A stretch of DNA of 64,000 nt from Psychrobacter sp. JCM 18903 (GCF_000586475.1 NZ_BAWJ01000010.1:62001-126000); one strand, 5' to 3'; positions 31,355 to 42,032 are shown, counted from the first letter of the stretch. Translations and numbers: made by a program. Notes: generated by a model from the sequence alone, not told the origin.

Positions 31355-34081
31355 TTAAATATTGAACATACGATTATATCGTTTTTGTAAAGCTATTTCA
31401 CCACCCTCCATTATCTCACAAACATTTTTTCTTACATTTATTTCTTGAAGAGCTCCAGATGCGTTTATATTAATTTGACCTTTTTCTTCAAGAGCAATAA
31501 CGTACTCAGAATCTCCATTAACTACTATGTTAGGATTATGTGTCACAATAATTATTTGTCTCTCTTTCTTAGACTCGTGAAGTTTTGAAACAATTAGGCT
31601 TGATATTAGACCGTTATCAAGATCATCTTCAGGTTGATCTAGAATTAAAGGTTCTGAGCCGTATGAAAGAAGGAAGGACAATATAGCAGAGGCTTTTTGT
31701 CCAGCAGAGCCTTGAGAAACATCTTTAAACTTTTTTCCATCATTGAATTTTACTGTCAGATTATCTTCTGGAAACCAAGTTTGAATTGCATCTTGAATAT
31801 TGGGATTTAAATTATCTAGTAAATCCTTAAAACGCTTACTCAAATTTAGATTAGATACTTCGTTTGGAGACTGTGCTGAAAGAGATAATTTAAGTGAGCT
31901 TAAAGCTGAAAATGTATCTTCAAGACTAGATTTAGCTGTAGTCTCTAATTTTTGATTTAACTCATAAAGCAAACCTGACTTTTTATCATAGTCATATATA
32001 TCTGAAACAAAAGTATTATCATTTTTACCTATTAATTCTCTGAATGTACTCTCTAAATGATATTTATCACATAATGGAAGTATCTCAATTTTGATCACAT
32101 CATTATTACTTAGATATCGATTTAAAAATGCTATTCTATTTTTTGTTAGTTCTATTCTTATATCAACTATTGTTCGGTATGAACTATTAATATCAGAGTC
32201 GACTTCTTGAATTTGAATCTCGATTTTAGTTAATTCATTGATATTTCTTTCTAACGATAATTTTGTACTAATTAAGTCTGCATATTGATTAGGATTTCCG
32301 ATACCTTCTTCTGCAAGTGAGCTGCTAAGCTTTTCTTGTAGGACTACAGCACTACTATGTTTATCTTTAAAATCACTTTGATGATAAGATTTATTGAATG
32401 TATATAGTTGTTCTTCTAAGCGAAAAATATTATCTAATATATTTTGTTTGAATACTTCTAAGTGGTCTGACAGGATTTTTAACCTATCAGATATATCGTT
32501 TTCAACGGTAGAGCTGAACTCATTTAAGTCTATACGAGGTGATTTTGTATCAATCAAGTTAGTGAGTAATTGAGTATAGGTGGTAATGGCTTCTTCGTAT
32601 TCTAAAATAAGCCGGTTTCTGCCTTCGTAAAACTGATATTGCGTTAATACATCTTGATGCCCAGAGCTTTCTATAACTGATATTTTTTGATCAATATCTG
32701 CTAATTGACCTACTAGTATCGGCTTATTAGATACTTGAAGTTCTAATTCTCTTTTCTGGGCACATAGTGAATAGTAGCGATTAATTTCATCTTTCCAACG
32801 CATGTTCCATTGTTGATATTGTACACTTGAAGACTGGTCAATTAAATTGAGGAGGGCATTGGGGTTCTTTGCAAAGTCATAAACTTGTTTTTGACTAAAA
32901 ATTTTGACCGGAAAACGAGAGTAAGCTTCTCCATCTTCTTCGATCCAATTATCTCCTACTTTCTTTTTAATGCTTACTGTTGGATCGACCATACTCCATT
33001 CAAGTGAATATAGTGCTGAATCCTTGTGGTATAGACATTCAATCTGGGTGTTTTCCAGTAATGCGCCTTCTGAATCTTTTGATTTAGAAGTTTTAATAAA
33101 GTTTTCAAAAGTTCTTCGAACTTCATTGTTAGCATCTAGATTTTGAACATCACGAGCTCTATCCATACCTAATCTTATAAACTCTAGTACTGAAGATTTG
33201 CCACTTCCTCTACCACCAATTAATGTATTCAACCATGGACTAAAAGATATGGTTAGAGGAGAAGAACGACCAGCATATTTTGTATTGCTTACAGTGATTG
33301 ACTGAAGTCGAGTGTTTGAAGTTTGATTAGGGTTCTGATTTTCAGAATCTGAACGTAAGATTGATGACTTGCCATCTATTAAAGCGAGTCTCAAACCTTC
33401 TATAGATGGAGTTGACATCTTAAACCAAGTGAAAGCTCTGTCTATATCATTTGGATGATGGGCGTCTGAACCTATGACAGATGGCAGGTTTATATTTGTA
33501 TTTTTATATCTAGATAAAGGAGCATCATCTCTATCTTGGTCTGGGTAAATGATCTCAACTGCATTAGCCACTTCGCATATTTGTTTTATCGTATGAGCGG
33601 AGGTTTGAGTACACATACCTGCCTTCAAATCTATGTGTGCTGGTATAGCTATTCCTCCAGCATGTTTAATTTCTTTAATGATTTTTTCTGCACTTTCTTG
33701 AGCTACTGCATTACTGTTTCCTCTCTCACCTTCATATCTCGAGCGTGCAATTATTGTGTCTATTTTAGACGATGAGCATGATGGATCAAATATCCCAAGG
33801 ATATGAATATTTGAGTTTGCAGTAATTTCAACACCAGGAAAAACATGAATTTCAATACCTTCCTGTCTTAACTCTTCTGCGGAAACCTTCAATCTATCTA
33901 TCCAGTTCCCACTGTTGTGATCAGTCACGGCAATACATTCAATACCTTTATTTACAAAGTTTATAAGCCAATCTCTTGCTGTTATGTTCTTTTGACTAGA
34001 ATCTCCTTTACCATAATCAAATGAAGCAGGTGTATGAGTATGAATATCAAACTTCCACCAACGAGCACCTACTAAGTCCAT
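31355..34081 (-). CDS. PHP-domain / SMC-like ABC ATPase fusion (TrlF-type), candidate defence gene
   Basis: 908 residues, intact. The N-terminal PHP phosphoesterase has all metal motifs: HTH at 14-16, TDH at 53-55, GVEI with E85, H93, PAHID 147-151 and GSDAHHP 204-210. ATPase: Walker A GGRGSGKSS at 289-297, a long helical coiled-coil region, signature VSQGSAGQKAS from 788, Walker B LILDQPEDDLD around 812-822, and a switch His in IVTHNPN near 848. It ends with CEIMEGGEIALQKRYNRMF, a tail also present in the second copy at 46510-49274. The fold order matches what databases call TrlF-family AAA-like ATPases. The gene is AT-rich relative to its neighbours and stands alone between housekeeping genes, suggesting transfer. 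The biochemical role is not established here. Confidence 0.88.
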   Translation of the reverse strand: MDLVGARWWKFDIHTHTPASFDYGKGDSSQKNITARDWLINFVNKGIECIAVTDHNSGNWIDRLKVSAEELRQEGIEIHVFPGVEITANSNIHILGIFDPSCSSSKIDTIIARSRYEGERGNSNAVAQESAEKIIKEIKHAGGIAIPAHIDLKAGMCTQTSAHTIKQICEVANAVEIIYPDQDRDDAPLSRYKNTNINLPSVIGSDAHHPNDIDRAFTWFKMSTPSIEGLRLALIDGKSSILRSDSENQNPNQTSNTRLQSITVSNTKYAGRSSPLTISFSPWLNTLIGGRGSGKSSVLEFIRLGMDRARDVQNLDANNEVRRTFENFIKTSKSKDSEGALLENTQIECLYHKDSALYSLEWSMVDPTVSIKKKVGDNWIEEDGEAYSRFPVKIFSQKQVYDFAKNPNALLNLIDQSSSVQYQQWNMRWKDEINRYYSLCAQKRELELQVSNKPILVGQLADIDQKISVIESSGHQDVLTQYQFYEGRNRLILEYEEAITTYTQLLTNLIDTKSPRIDLNEFSSTVENDISDRLKILSDHLEVFKQNILDNIFRLEEQLYTFNKSYHQSDFKDKHSSAVVLQEKLSSSLAEEGIGNPNQYADLISTKLSLERNINELTKIEIQIQEVDSDINSSYRTIVDIRIELTKNRIAFLNRYLSNNDVIKIEILPLCDKYHLESTFRELIGKNDNTFVSDIYDYDKKSGLLYELNQKLETTAKSSLEDTFSALSSLKLSLSAQSPNEVSNLNLSKRFKDLLDNLNPNIQDAIQTWFPEDNLTVKFNDGKKFKDVSQGSAGQKASAILSFLLSYGSEPLILDQPEDDLDNGLISSLIVSKLHESKKERQIIIVTHNPNIVVNGDSEYVIALEEKGQININASGALQEINVRKNVCEIMEGGEIALQKRYNRMFNI

Positions 34082-34666
34082 TTATAACTCCGATAAAATT
34101 CTATAAGTATTTGTATTATGTATTAATAAATAATGTAAAGCTCGCTACTTTGTATTGTTTATTATTGAGATAAATCACTTATATTGATTAAATGATGATT
34201 TTAAAATTATTGAAGATTTTTTAGTAAAGAATATAGATTGTATGTCAGCATATATCAAAATCACTCACTAGAGTAAACTTTAATAGCTTAATTATAGTCG
34301 CCTTGAGGCACGTTTTAGCCCTGACAGCAGCGGCTATCCTGCTTGGATAGGCGTGTTGCGAAGGCTAGGTTTTGGGGCAGTATCGTGACCAAACAGGAAT
34401 GACCCAAACCGTAGCCGCGCCATGCTAGATAAGCAGATAATAGCGGATGGCAGGATTGGCTCCCCTTATTACTGCAACGGTTTTACCTTCTAATCCGCAA
34501 ATTCTAAACTATTCCCAAACCATCTAAAGCCCCACGCCAAACCCCTAAACCTAGTACCGTAATCTTAAATAGCAAAAACCTCGCCATGGCGAGGTCTCAT
34601 TATTTTATCGAGTATAACTAGTGATAACTGCACCAGCGTTAGCAGCTTGGCTCTGATTAACTGCTA
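34082..34666. other. Intergenic region with a GC-rich block and terminator
   Basis: The first 200 bases are AT-rich and presumably hold the promoter of the TrlF-type gene. About 34297-34520 is a distinctly more GC-rich block that resembles neither neighbour. It contains a 29-codon minus-strand frame (34334-34423, MARLRFGSFLFGHDTAPKPS...). I take this block for a repeat or RNA-like element, not a gene, but cannot identify it. Confidence 0.35.
34574..34595 (-). terminator. Terminator after the YadA-head protein
   Basis: CCTCGCCATGGCGAGG is a perfect palindromic stem, followed on the minus strand by five T. It lies downstream of the gene at 34667. Confidence 0.78.
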
Positions 34667-35512
34667 TTATTTAGCTGATTTATAGTAGTCCACCATCATC
34701 GTGCCCAAAGTGCCGTTGTCATCGATAGTGATGATTCTGACCGTGCCTGACTGTGATGAAGTACTAGATTTCACTTGTCCAGCGCTGCCTAAGACGACTT
34801 GATTGTTTTTAGCCGCCATTGCTCCGTTACCGATAGCGATGCTGTTCATGCCGCCAGCCATAGATTTATTGCCTATCGCTACCGAGTTTGCACCTTGTGC
34901 GGCTGCCGCTTCACCAACTGCGGTAGAGCGTACACCACTAGCATCGGCTAGATGACCAAAGGCTTGCGCGCGTTCGGCAGTGGCTTTTGATTGCCAACCG
35001 ATAGACGTTGAGCCTAAACCTGCGGCATTGGCTTCCCCGCCAACAGCCGTTGCGGAGTTTAGACCTGCATTGGCTTTATTGCCGACAGCGACCGTATCGT
35101 TAGTACCACCAGCGGTTGCCGCTTCGCCGACTGCGGTAGAGCGAACACCGCTAGCATTGGCTAGATGACCAAAGGCTTGCGCGCGTTCGGCAGTGGCTTT
35201 TGATTGCCAACCGATAGAGGTTGAGCCTAAACCTGCAGCGTTGGCTTGACCGCCGACAGCGGTTGCTGAGTTCAGACCTGCATTGGCCATATTACCGATA
35301 GCAACCGTGTCGTTAGTGCCGCTAGACATAGCACTATTGCCTAAAGTAATGGCAGTACTATTCGTAGTGGTTTGGGTATTTGAAACTTGGGAGTCAGAAC
35401 CTGTTGCCATAGCAGTGCATGCAGAAGTTGCGACAATGGCGAGAGTAAGGGAACTGATTTTGAGTATCGTACTTTTAAGTGCTACGTTTGATAGGGAATC
35501 CATTTTCATCAT
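34667..35512 (-). CDS. YadA-head-repeat secreted protein without a membrane anchor
   Basis: Start placed at 35512 (MMKMDSLSN) because AAGGA lies six bases before; the frame extends eight codons further. An N-terminal hydrophobic segment (LKISSLTLAIVATSACTAMA) looks like a signal peptide. The rest is the left-handed head repeat of trimeric adhesins: AIGNMANAGLNSATAVGG, GSTSIGWQSKATAERAQAFG, SVAIGNKSMAGGMNSIAIGNGAMA. A 71-residue unit occurs twice almost exactly (213-bp offset). The stalk and the C-terminal beta-barrel anchor of true autotransporters are missing; the protein ends with a short DDNGTLGTMMVDYYKSAK tail. Function unknown; head repeats usually bind surfaces. Confidence 0.8.
   Translation of the reverse strand: MMKMDSLSNVALKSTILKISSLTLAIVATSACTAMATGSDSQVSNTQTTTNSTAITLGNSAMSSGTNDTVAIGNMANAGLNSATAVGGQANAAGLGSTSIGWQSKATAERAQAFGHLANASGVRSTAVGEAATAGGTNDTVAVGNKANAGLNSATAVGGEANAAGLGSTSIGWQSKATAERAQAFGHLADASGVRSTAVGEAAAAQGANSVAIGNKSMAGGMNSIAIGNGAMAAKNNQVVLGSAGQVKSSTSSQSGTVRIITIDDNGTLGTMMVDYYKSAK
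34868..35305. repeat. 213-bp tandem repeat inside the YadA-head gene
   Basis: For example GATGACCAAAGGCTTGCGCG occurs at 34951 and again at 35164, 213 bases apart, within two long near-identical segments. The unit codes for 71 residues, about five head turns. Edges are approximate. Confidence 0.8.
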
Positions 35513-35757
35513 GCTAAATCCTTTTAGACAAGCCATCTTGGCTTAGTAGGGGGTTTGGGTAACAGCTGATAGATCACAATCCTTGCAATATGAGCATACT
35601 CTGGCATAAATAACTTGATCATATGTAGAGTCCGCAACATTAATGTAACACTAATTTTTAACCATTATTCAAATAATGATAGCATTATATTTTCAAAGGT
35701 CATTTAAGCCGACGAATGAACAGTTATAATATAAAACTACCGTAAAGGAGAGCATCG

Positions 35758-36922
35758 GTGTTGTACAACTTTGATGAAATAATAGACAGACGTGATACGG
35801 GGTCGTTTAAATGGCATTATACCGATGACACGATTCCGCTATGGGTCGCGGATATGGACTTTAAGACTGCCCAGCCTATTTTATCGGCGATTGAGCAGTA
35901 ACGCAGCATGGCATATTGGTTACACCGTGCCGACCGAGCCGTTGTATCAAGCGATTATCGACTGGCATGGCAGTCGTTATGACTTGTGGCTGGAGCAGCA
36001 GGATATCCTGTTTTCTCCGGGTGTCGTGCCAAGTTTGGTGCTGATGATGAAAGTATTTACCGAGGCAGGGGATGCGGTACTCATTAATGACCCGATTTAT
36101 ACGCCTTTTATGACCAAGGTTTTGGATAATAATCGTAAGCTGGTGACCTCTGCATTACAGGAGAATGAGGGGCGATACTATCTGGATTTAGCTGATATAG
36201 AAGCTAAAATTATCGAGCATAAAGTTAAGCTGTATTTGTTGTGTAATCCGCATAATCCGGGCGGACGTGTATGGACAGCGGATGAGCTTGAAGCGCTGCT
36301 TTTAATCTGCAAAAAGCACGATGTGGCGATTGTGAGTGATGAGATTCATCAAGATTTAACTTTGAGTGGTCACACCTTTATTCCCTTTTTAACCCTAGCA
36401 ACAGGCTATGAGCACAAAGTAGTCAGCCTAACCTCGATGACCAAAACCTTTAATATTGCCGGTATCAAAGGCTCGATGATGTTTGCTAAAGACAGGGCAT
36501 TACTGAGTAAAATTAACCAGCAGCAGCGTTTGAGTGACGAGCATGAGCTAAATTTATTTGCTTATACGGCCATGCGTAGTGCTTATGAGCAAGGTGGCGA
36601 ATGGTTGGCGCAGGCGCTGACTTATATTGAAGCCAATATTGACTTAACGCTACAATTTTTAGAAGAGCGTCTACCTAAAATTAAGGTGATGCGTCCAGAA
36701 GCTTCGTATCTGATTTGGCTTGATTGCTCGGCATATGCGCAAGACGATCAAATGCTTTATGACGCGCTTAGAGAGGCCAAAGTTGAGCTTAGCGCGGGGA
36801 TTAAGTACGGTAATGAAGGGCATCTTAAAATGCGCCTTAATGTAGCGTGTCCTAAAACGCTGCTGATAGAAGGGTTAAATCGTATGCATACTGCATTAAA
36901 TAGCAATGATTTTAAACAGTAA
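35758..36922 (+). CDS. MalY/PatB-type PLP aminotransferase / cystathionine beta-lyase (frameshifted near the start)
   Basis: A GTG at 35758 with AAAGGAG seven bases upstream starts VLYNFDEIIDRRDTGSFKWHY...LWVADMDFKTAQPIL, the classic MalY/PatB N-terminus. The frame then breaks around 35896-35925 and resumes at GYTVPTEPLYQAIIDWHGSRY. At least one base is missing there (GIFGYT expected). The rest is uninterrupted: FSPGVVPSLVLMMKVFTEAGDAVLI, CNPHNPGGRVWT, VSDEIHQDL, and the PLP lysine in SMTKTFNIAGIKGS. Family members are C-S beta-lyases acting on cystathionine or related thioethers; the substrate here is not known. Confidence 0.85.
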
Positions 36923-36924
36923 TA

Positions 36925-38493
36925 TCATTTAGCAGGATACCCCGTAATGTCCTGAATGCTTTGGTATAAAGGTTTTAAGCGCTCATACATTTTCAGGTAG
37001 ACTTCATTATAAAGACGTTTGTAGAGCTGGACGTTGGCGTCAATGGGTAAGAATTCATCACCTAAATGCACCATCGCCTTAGTTGCTGCTAAATGGTCGG
37101 GATAAACGCCAAGCCCCACTGCACAATTGATAGCAGCGCCTAAGCCTGAAGCTTCATAAGTATGCGGCCGGTATGCAGGCATACCAAAGATATCAGCCGT
37201 AAGCTGCATGGCTGAGTCACTTTGAGATCCGCCACCAGCGACACGCAAGTGTTTGATGGGTTTGCCTATACGCTTCTCAATAGTATCAAAACCAAGTTTT
37301 AGCTCATAGGCAAGCCCTTCTAGGATAGCGCGGTAAACATGCGCTCGCGTGTGTACGTCGCCAAATCCAATGAGCGCACCCTTGCCTTCAAGACCCGGAT
37401 GCCGAACGCCGGGTGACCAGTATGGCTGCATCATTAGCCCCATACAGCCCGCTGGAATGTCTTTTACCGCTTGATCTAGGAGTTTTTCGGTATCGATGCC
37501 CTGCGTTTTTGCCAGCTGCTCTTCATAGTGGGCAAACTGCTCTTTAAACCAGCTAACCATCCAAAAGCCGCGATAAATCATATATTCATGGTTGTAGTAA
37601 TTTGGTACGGCGGCGGTATAAGCGGGCATGTGCTTGAGTATTTCAACATAATTTTTTGAGGTGGTATTGACGGTCGCGGTAGTGCCAAAGCTTAAGCAGG
37701 CGGTATCGGCGGCAAGTCCAGCAGAGCCCAACGCTTCACAGGCTTTATCGCTGGCGGCAGCAATCATCGGTGTGCCTTTCAGAATACCAGTGACAGCGGC
37801 AGCTTTGGCGCTGATAGAACCGAGTGGCTGTCCCGGCGGAACAACTTTAGGCATCTGCTCAGGTGTACAGCTGAATAGCCGCCATTTAATATTATCGGGC
37901 TTAAACCACGCTTGCGCTTTATAGTCATAGGGCAGATAGCCTAGCGCATGACCAGTGGAGTCGATAAGTTCATCAGTAAGTTGATAGGTTAAGTACGCTG
38001 ATAGATTCACATAGTGTGCTGTTTTCGCCCATATTTCTGGTTCATGATGAGCAAGCCAATTACAGCGGGCTTTTTGCTGCGCCTCTTGTACCAGCTCGCC
38101 CATACCGATGACTTTGGTGAGTGGATTGAGCAAGCCTATGTCATTAATTTCGCCGCGACGCAAATCCATCCAGACGATAGCGGGACGTAGCGGCTGTTTG
38201 TCTTTACCTAGACATATCATGGTATAGCGCTGAGTGGCGAGACTGACGCCAGCAATTTGCTCAGGCGTAATATCACAGCTTTGCCATAACTGCTGGCAAG
38301 CCTCGCTTAGTTTTTTCCAATAGTAGTCGGCATGCTGCTCTGCAAAATTGGGCTGCGTTGAAAAATACGGCTCGATAGGGACGCGGGCTTTGGCAATCTC
38401 GGTTCCAAATTGGTCAAAGATAAGTGCTCTGACGCTTTGGGTGCCATTGTCTATGGCTAAGAAGTAAATAGAGTCATCAAAAGTCATAGTCAT
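36925..38493 (-). CDS. FGGY-family carbohydrate kinase
   Basis: 522 residues. The N-terminal FGGY domain has FLAIDNGTQSVRALIFDQFG (phosphate 1 loop), SLATQRYTMICL and WMDLRRGEIND. The C-terminal domain has SFGTTATVNT and the FGGY_C signature HLRVAGGGSQSDSAMQLTADIFGMPAYRPHTYEASGLGAAINCAVG. It is the last gene of a minus-strand set with a GlpD-type dehydrogenase (23 bases) and an alkyl-DHAP-synthase-like oxidase. The context points to glycerol or a glycerol derivative as the substrate; glycerol kinase proper usually diverges more from this form, so I leave the name open. Confidence 0.85.
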   Translation of the reverse strand: MTMTFDDSIYFLAIDNGTQSVRALIFDQFGTEIAKARVPIEPYFSTQPNFAEQHADYYWKKLSEACQQLWQSCDITPEQIAGVSLATQRYTMICLGKDKQPLRPAIVWMDLRRGEINDIGLLNPLTKVIGMGELVQEAQQKARCNWLAHHEPEIWAKTAHYVNLSAYLTYQLTDELIDSTGHALGYLPYDYKAQAWFKPDNIKWRLFSCTPEQMPKVVPPGQPLGSISAKAAAVTGILKGTPMIAAASDKACEALGSAGLAADTACLSFGTTATVNTTSKNYVEILKHMPAYTAAVPNYYNHEYMIYRGFWMVSWFKEQFAHYEEQLAKTQGIDTEKLLDQAVKDIPAGCMGLMMQPYWSPGVRHPGLEGKGALIGFGDVHTRAHVYRAILEGLAYELKLGFDTIEKRIGKPIKHLRVAGGGSQSDSAMQLTADIFGMPAYRPHTYEASGLGAAINCAVGLGVYPDHLAATKAMVHLGDEFLPIDANVQLYKRLYNEVYLKMYERLKPLYQSIQDITGYPAK

Positions 38494-38516
38494 CCTTAAC
38501 TATGTAGTCATATAAA

Positions 38517-40219
38517 TTAAGCAGCGGGCAAATGATAATAGCGTTGCCATAAGGCTTGATAACGTTCAACTTCTTGCTGCCATTTTTGCTCATCCCAACC
38601 CAGTTCCTGCTGGCATATTTGTTTGAGCCTATCGCTAATCAATGGCGTCATTGCGCCATGTGGCAGTATCAACCCTAGGCGCGTGCGTCGCAGTAACAAA
38701 TCGTCCAAGTGAATGACTTGCTCATAATGCGCCGCAAAACGGATTTCCGCCCAAATGGTGTTGCTATCGGTCACATAAGCCAAATCATCGTCATGCGCTA
38801 ACTCTAATAAGGCATCAAGCTGTAGACCGTAAAACCCTTGCAAGCGTTGTTGCAATAGTGGTGTTAGGGTTGAAAATTTGGGATTGGTTGGCGGTTGATT
38901 ACTAAAGACTTGGCTGCTATATGAGACATTATCTTGAGTAGCTGACTCATCAAGTTCGAGCACCTTTTGACAAACTTTCAGTACATCAAGGGCGATTAGG
39001 CGAAAGGTGGTTAATTTGCCGCCACTGACGGTCACTAAATTATTATCCAACCAAACGCTATGGTCGCGTTTTTCTTTACTCGGGCTGACGCGCTTACCAT
39101 CACCGCCATCAGAAATCAGTGGACGCACGCCTGCCCATGAGCTGATGACATCCTTGCGGCTAATGTCTACATTATCAAAGAGATTATTGGTCGCTGCCAA
39201 TAGGTAATCCACCTCTTCATTAGTGATACCGACTTCGTTATCGTCTAATGGCGGATGATCCAAATCGGTGGTACCAAGGACGGTACGGTTTTCCCATGGA
39301 AAGACAAAAACGGCTCTTTTGTCGATAGGGTGCAAAAAAGTATAGGCTTGTTTGATTGGTAGGCGCTCTTGGCTGACCACCAGATGGCTACCACGCGACG
39401 GGCGAATTTGTTTATGAAAGGTTTGTTCTGTTTGTTTGCTTGCCTGCATTCTTAGAGTATCCGCCCAAGCACCCGTCGCGCTGACCACCACTTTGGCATG
39501 AATATCGTAAGTATGATTGCTATCTTCAGCAGAAGTATCTAATAGAGTAGCGCCAACGACCAAGCCTTGCTCATTAGTAATTAACGACTCAGCTTTAAGG
39601 TAGTTAATCGCCTGCGCGCCGTCATTAATCGCCTCATCAAGTACCCGCATCACAAGGCGTGAGTCATCGGTCACTGCATCGCTAAATTGACTGGCGCCCA
39701 AAAATTTTTCTTGCTTGATGTGCGGATTAAGCTGTAAAAAAGCGTCTTTTTTAACGTATTTAGAGTAGCGCTTGCCCGCGAGCCCATCGTAGACACGTAG
39801 CAAGGTATTGAATATCCATGGCGGTGGAAACTTGCTTTATAATGCGGCATGACGTAATGCATCTCGTTGACGAGACCACTTGCTTCGCTTAGCATGCGCT
39901 CGCGCTCACGGACGCTCAGCAAAGTGGTTTTATAGTCACCTGAGGCAATGTAGCGCAGCCCGCCATGTACCATTTTGCTAGAGCGGCTGGACGTGCCCCA
40001 CGCAAAGTCTTTTTGCTCAATGAGTAACACCGCTAAGCCGCGCCTTGCTGCCTCGCGAGCAATTCCAGCACCAGTAATACCGCCACCGATGATGAGTATA
40101 TCCCATGGTACTACTTGAGACGAGCGACGAGATAAAGGCGCTAATGCTTGCTGGCGTTGCTGGTATTGATCATGCTGATTGGCTTGGTTCATAAACGATC
40201 CGTCGTAATTTACACTCAA
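38517..40219 (-). CDS. glpD: FAD-dependent glycerol-3-phosphate dehydrogenase (one apparent frameshift)
   Basis: N-terminus has the Rossmann FAD site [53 protein letters not shown]. The frame breaks near 39829 ([10 protein letters not shown] for [23 protein letters not shown]), repaired by one T. The remainder has [67 protein letters not shown] and [14 protein letters not shown]. About 567 residues. Oxidises G3P, or possibly a 1-alkyl/acyl-G3P given its neighbours, to the DHAP form at the membrane, passing electrons to quinone. Confidence 0.87.
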
Positions 40220-40278
40220 ATTAATCAGTGACTTAACCTGTTTAAGCCAACTAGTGACGCTAAGGCGACCGCTGCCTT

Positions 40279-42032
40279 TTACTCTTTAATTAAAACACCC
40301 GGATTCATACGCTGTTCAGGGTCCAAGCTTTTGAGCATATCATGGGTTACTTGAATACCGAGCTTACCTTTTTCGGCAGCAAGGTACGGGGCATGATCGC
40401 GACCAACACCATGCTGATGCGATATCGTCGCTGTGCCATTGGCCAGACTTAAACTGGCGGCATGTTTGATTTTTTGCCAGCGGCTTAACGTGCTGGCATG
40501 ATCTTTAGCCGCTCTAAAGAAGTAAGTGGTATAGAGGCTAGCACCTTGCTTATAGACGTGAGAGATATGGGTAAAGGCCATTACTTCTTCGCATTCATCT
40601 GCCAAGGAAGTCCGAACGGCTTCTTGCATCTGCTGCATCTGCTCGTCGATATGATTCCAGTTGGTTGCGGTCTCAAAGGTATCGACCATGATGCCTTTTT
40701 CCCATAAAGTGCCACGAAGATAAGGGAATTTAAAGCGTCCATGTGCCCAGACACTACCCATGATATCGGTTATTTTACCCGTGACACTACCGTGCTGCTT
40801 TAATAGCTTATTAAACTGCGTCAGTGCCAATTTATTCTGTGCTTTATCACCTGATACACCATAAGTAAGCATGACTTTATCTGAGCTGAGACCGCGCGCT
40901 TTTAGATAAGTGCTAATGGCCATAAACTGGCTGGGCGTCGTACCAAATGTAGATGCGCGTCAGTCTCGACCGCATTGCTTAGGCGTAGCATTGATAATTG
41001 AATATTTTTTTGTACGGCTTGTCTGAGCACTTCTTTACCCGCTGCCCAGTTCGGTAAAAAAGCAACTTTAAACAGCTCTTCTTCTGGTTGCGACTGCACC
41101 CGCATTTTGACTTCGGTAAAGATACCAGCGCGACCTTCCGTGCCCATCATCATCTCGCGTAGGTCAGGCCCTGCCGCTGACGCTGGAATATCCGCAATAT
41201 TGAGTACCCCTTGCGGTGTCACAAGCGTACCACCGGCAAACATCTGCTCGATGCGCCCGTAGCCTAACGACTGCTGACCACTAGAACGCGCGGCAATCCA
41301 GCCGCCAAGTCGATAGCTCCCAAGACTGAGGATAATGTCCCAAACGATAGCCATGTTCGTTCAATTGCGCCTCGACCGCCGGCCCTTGTGTTCCTGCACC
41401 AAAGGTGGCAATTTGGCTCTCATTATCTAAATCAATAAGCTGATCCATTTTGCTCATGGCGATGGTCAATACGGGGCGTGAGCTTTTTGTGGATTGATAT
41501 GACCCGCTACTGAAGTGCCGCCACCAAAAGGAATGACGATCAGGTCGTGCTCGCTTGCTAACTGTAATAAAGTCTCGACATCAGCGGTCGATGCAGGAAA
41601 AGCGACGCCATCAGGAAAGACTTCAAAGTCGCCACCATGCATGGCTATCCAGTCTGGAAAGCTTTGACCACGGGCGTGTCTAAGTCTCACTTCGTTGTCG
41701 ACAGATACAGTATCAAGCTCAGTCATAGCAACAGGCAAGCGCGATTTGGGGACGGTTTTAAGTACTTGCTGTAAGCTCACTGATGATAGTTTTTTGGTTT
41801 TACCAATATGCGATTTGATCAGTTTCGCCCCATGCGCTGAGACTTTTTTATTAATATTGATATTGCCCCAGCCATTCCAGCGCGTTTGCTCGATTGGGGT
41901 ATTTACCGCATGACCCTTTGAGGCAGCATCTATACTGGCGTTATTGGTATTTTGGTTATCAGAATTGACTGAAATAGCTTTAGACGGGTCAGATTTAGGG
42001 CGTTTTCGGATAAGGGCTTTGATTTTGCTCAT
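40279..42032 (-). CDS. FAD-binding oxidase resembling alkyldihydroxyacetone-phosphate synthase (three apparent frameshifts)
   Basis: Pieces join as 42032-41466, 41469-41281, 41354-40902 and 40923-40279. It shows RWNGWG near the N-terminus, [18 protein letters not shown], an FAD/PCMH domain ([17 protein letters not shown]), [18 protein letters not shown], and a C-terminal FAD-oxidase domain ending [20 protein letters not shown] and [13 protein letters not shown]. The SHxHGVG stretch and overall order match the AGPS family better than D-lactate or glycolate oxidases. About 585 residues. First gene of the set with GlpD (60 bases) and the FGGY kinase. In AGPS the enzyme swaps an acyl for an alkyl group on DHAP; here a catabolic role is inference. 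Confidence 0.78.

Noticed and set aside
31310..34666. CRISPR array, toxin-antitoxin pair or restriction genes next to the TrlF-type gene
   Set aside because: No regularly spaced repeats and no small paired genes are visible; the gene stands alone.
34980..35546. Antisense frames over the YadA-head gene
   Set aside because: Mirror of the Ala/Gly-rich repeats; no independent start signal.
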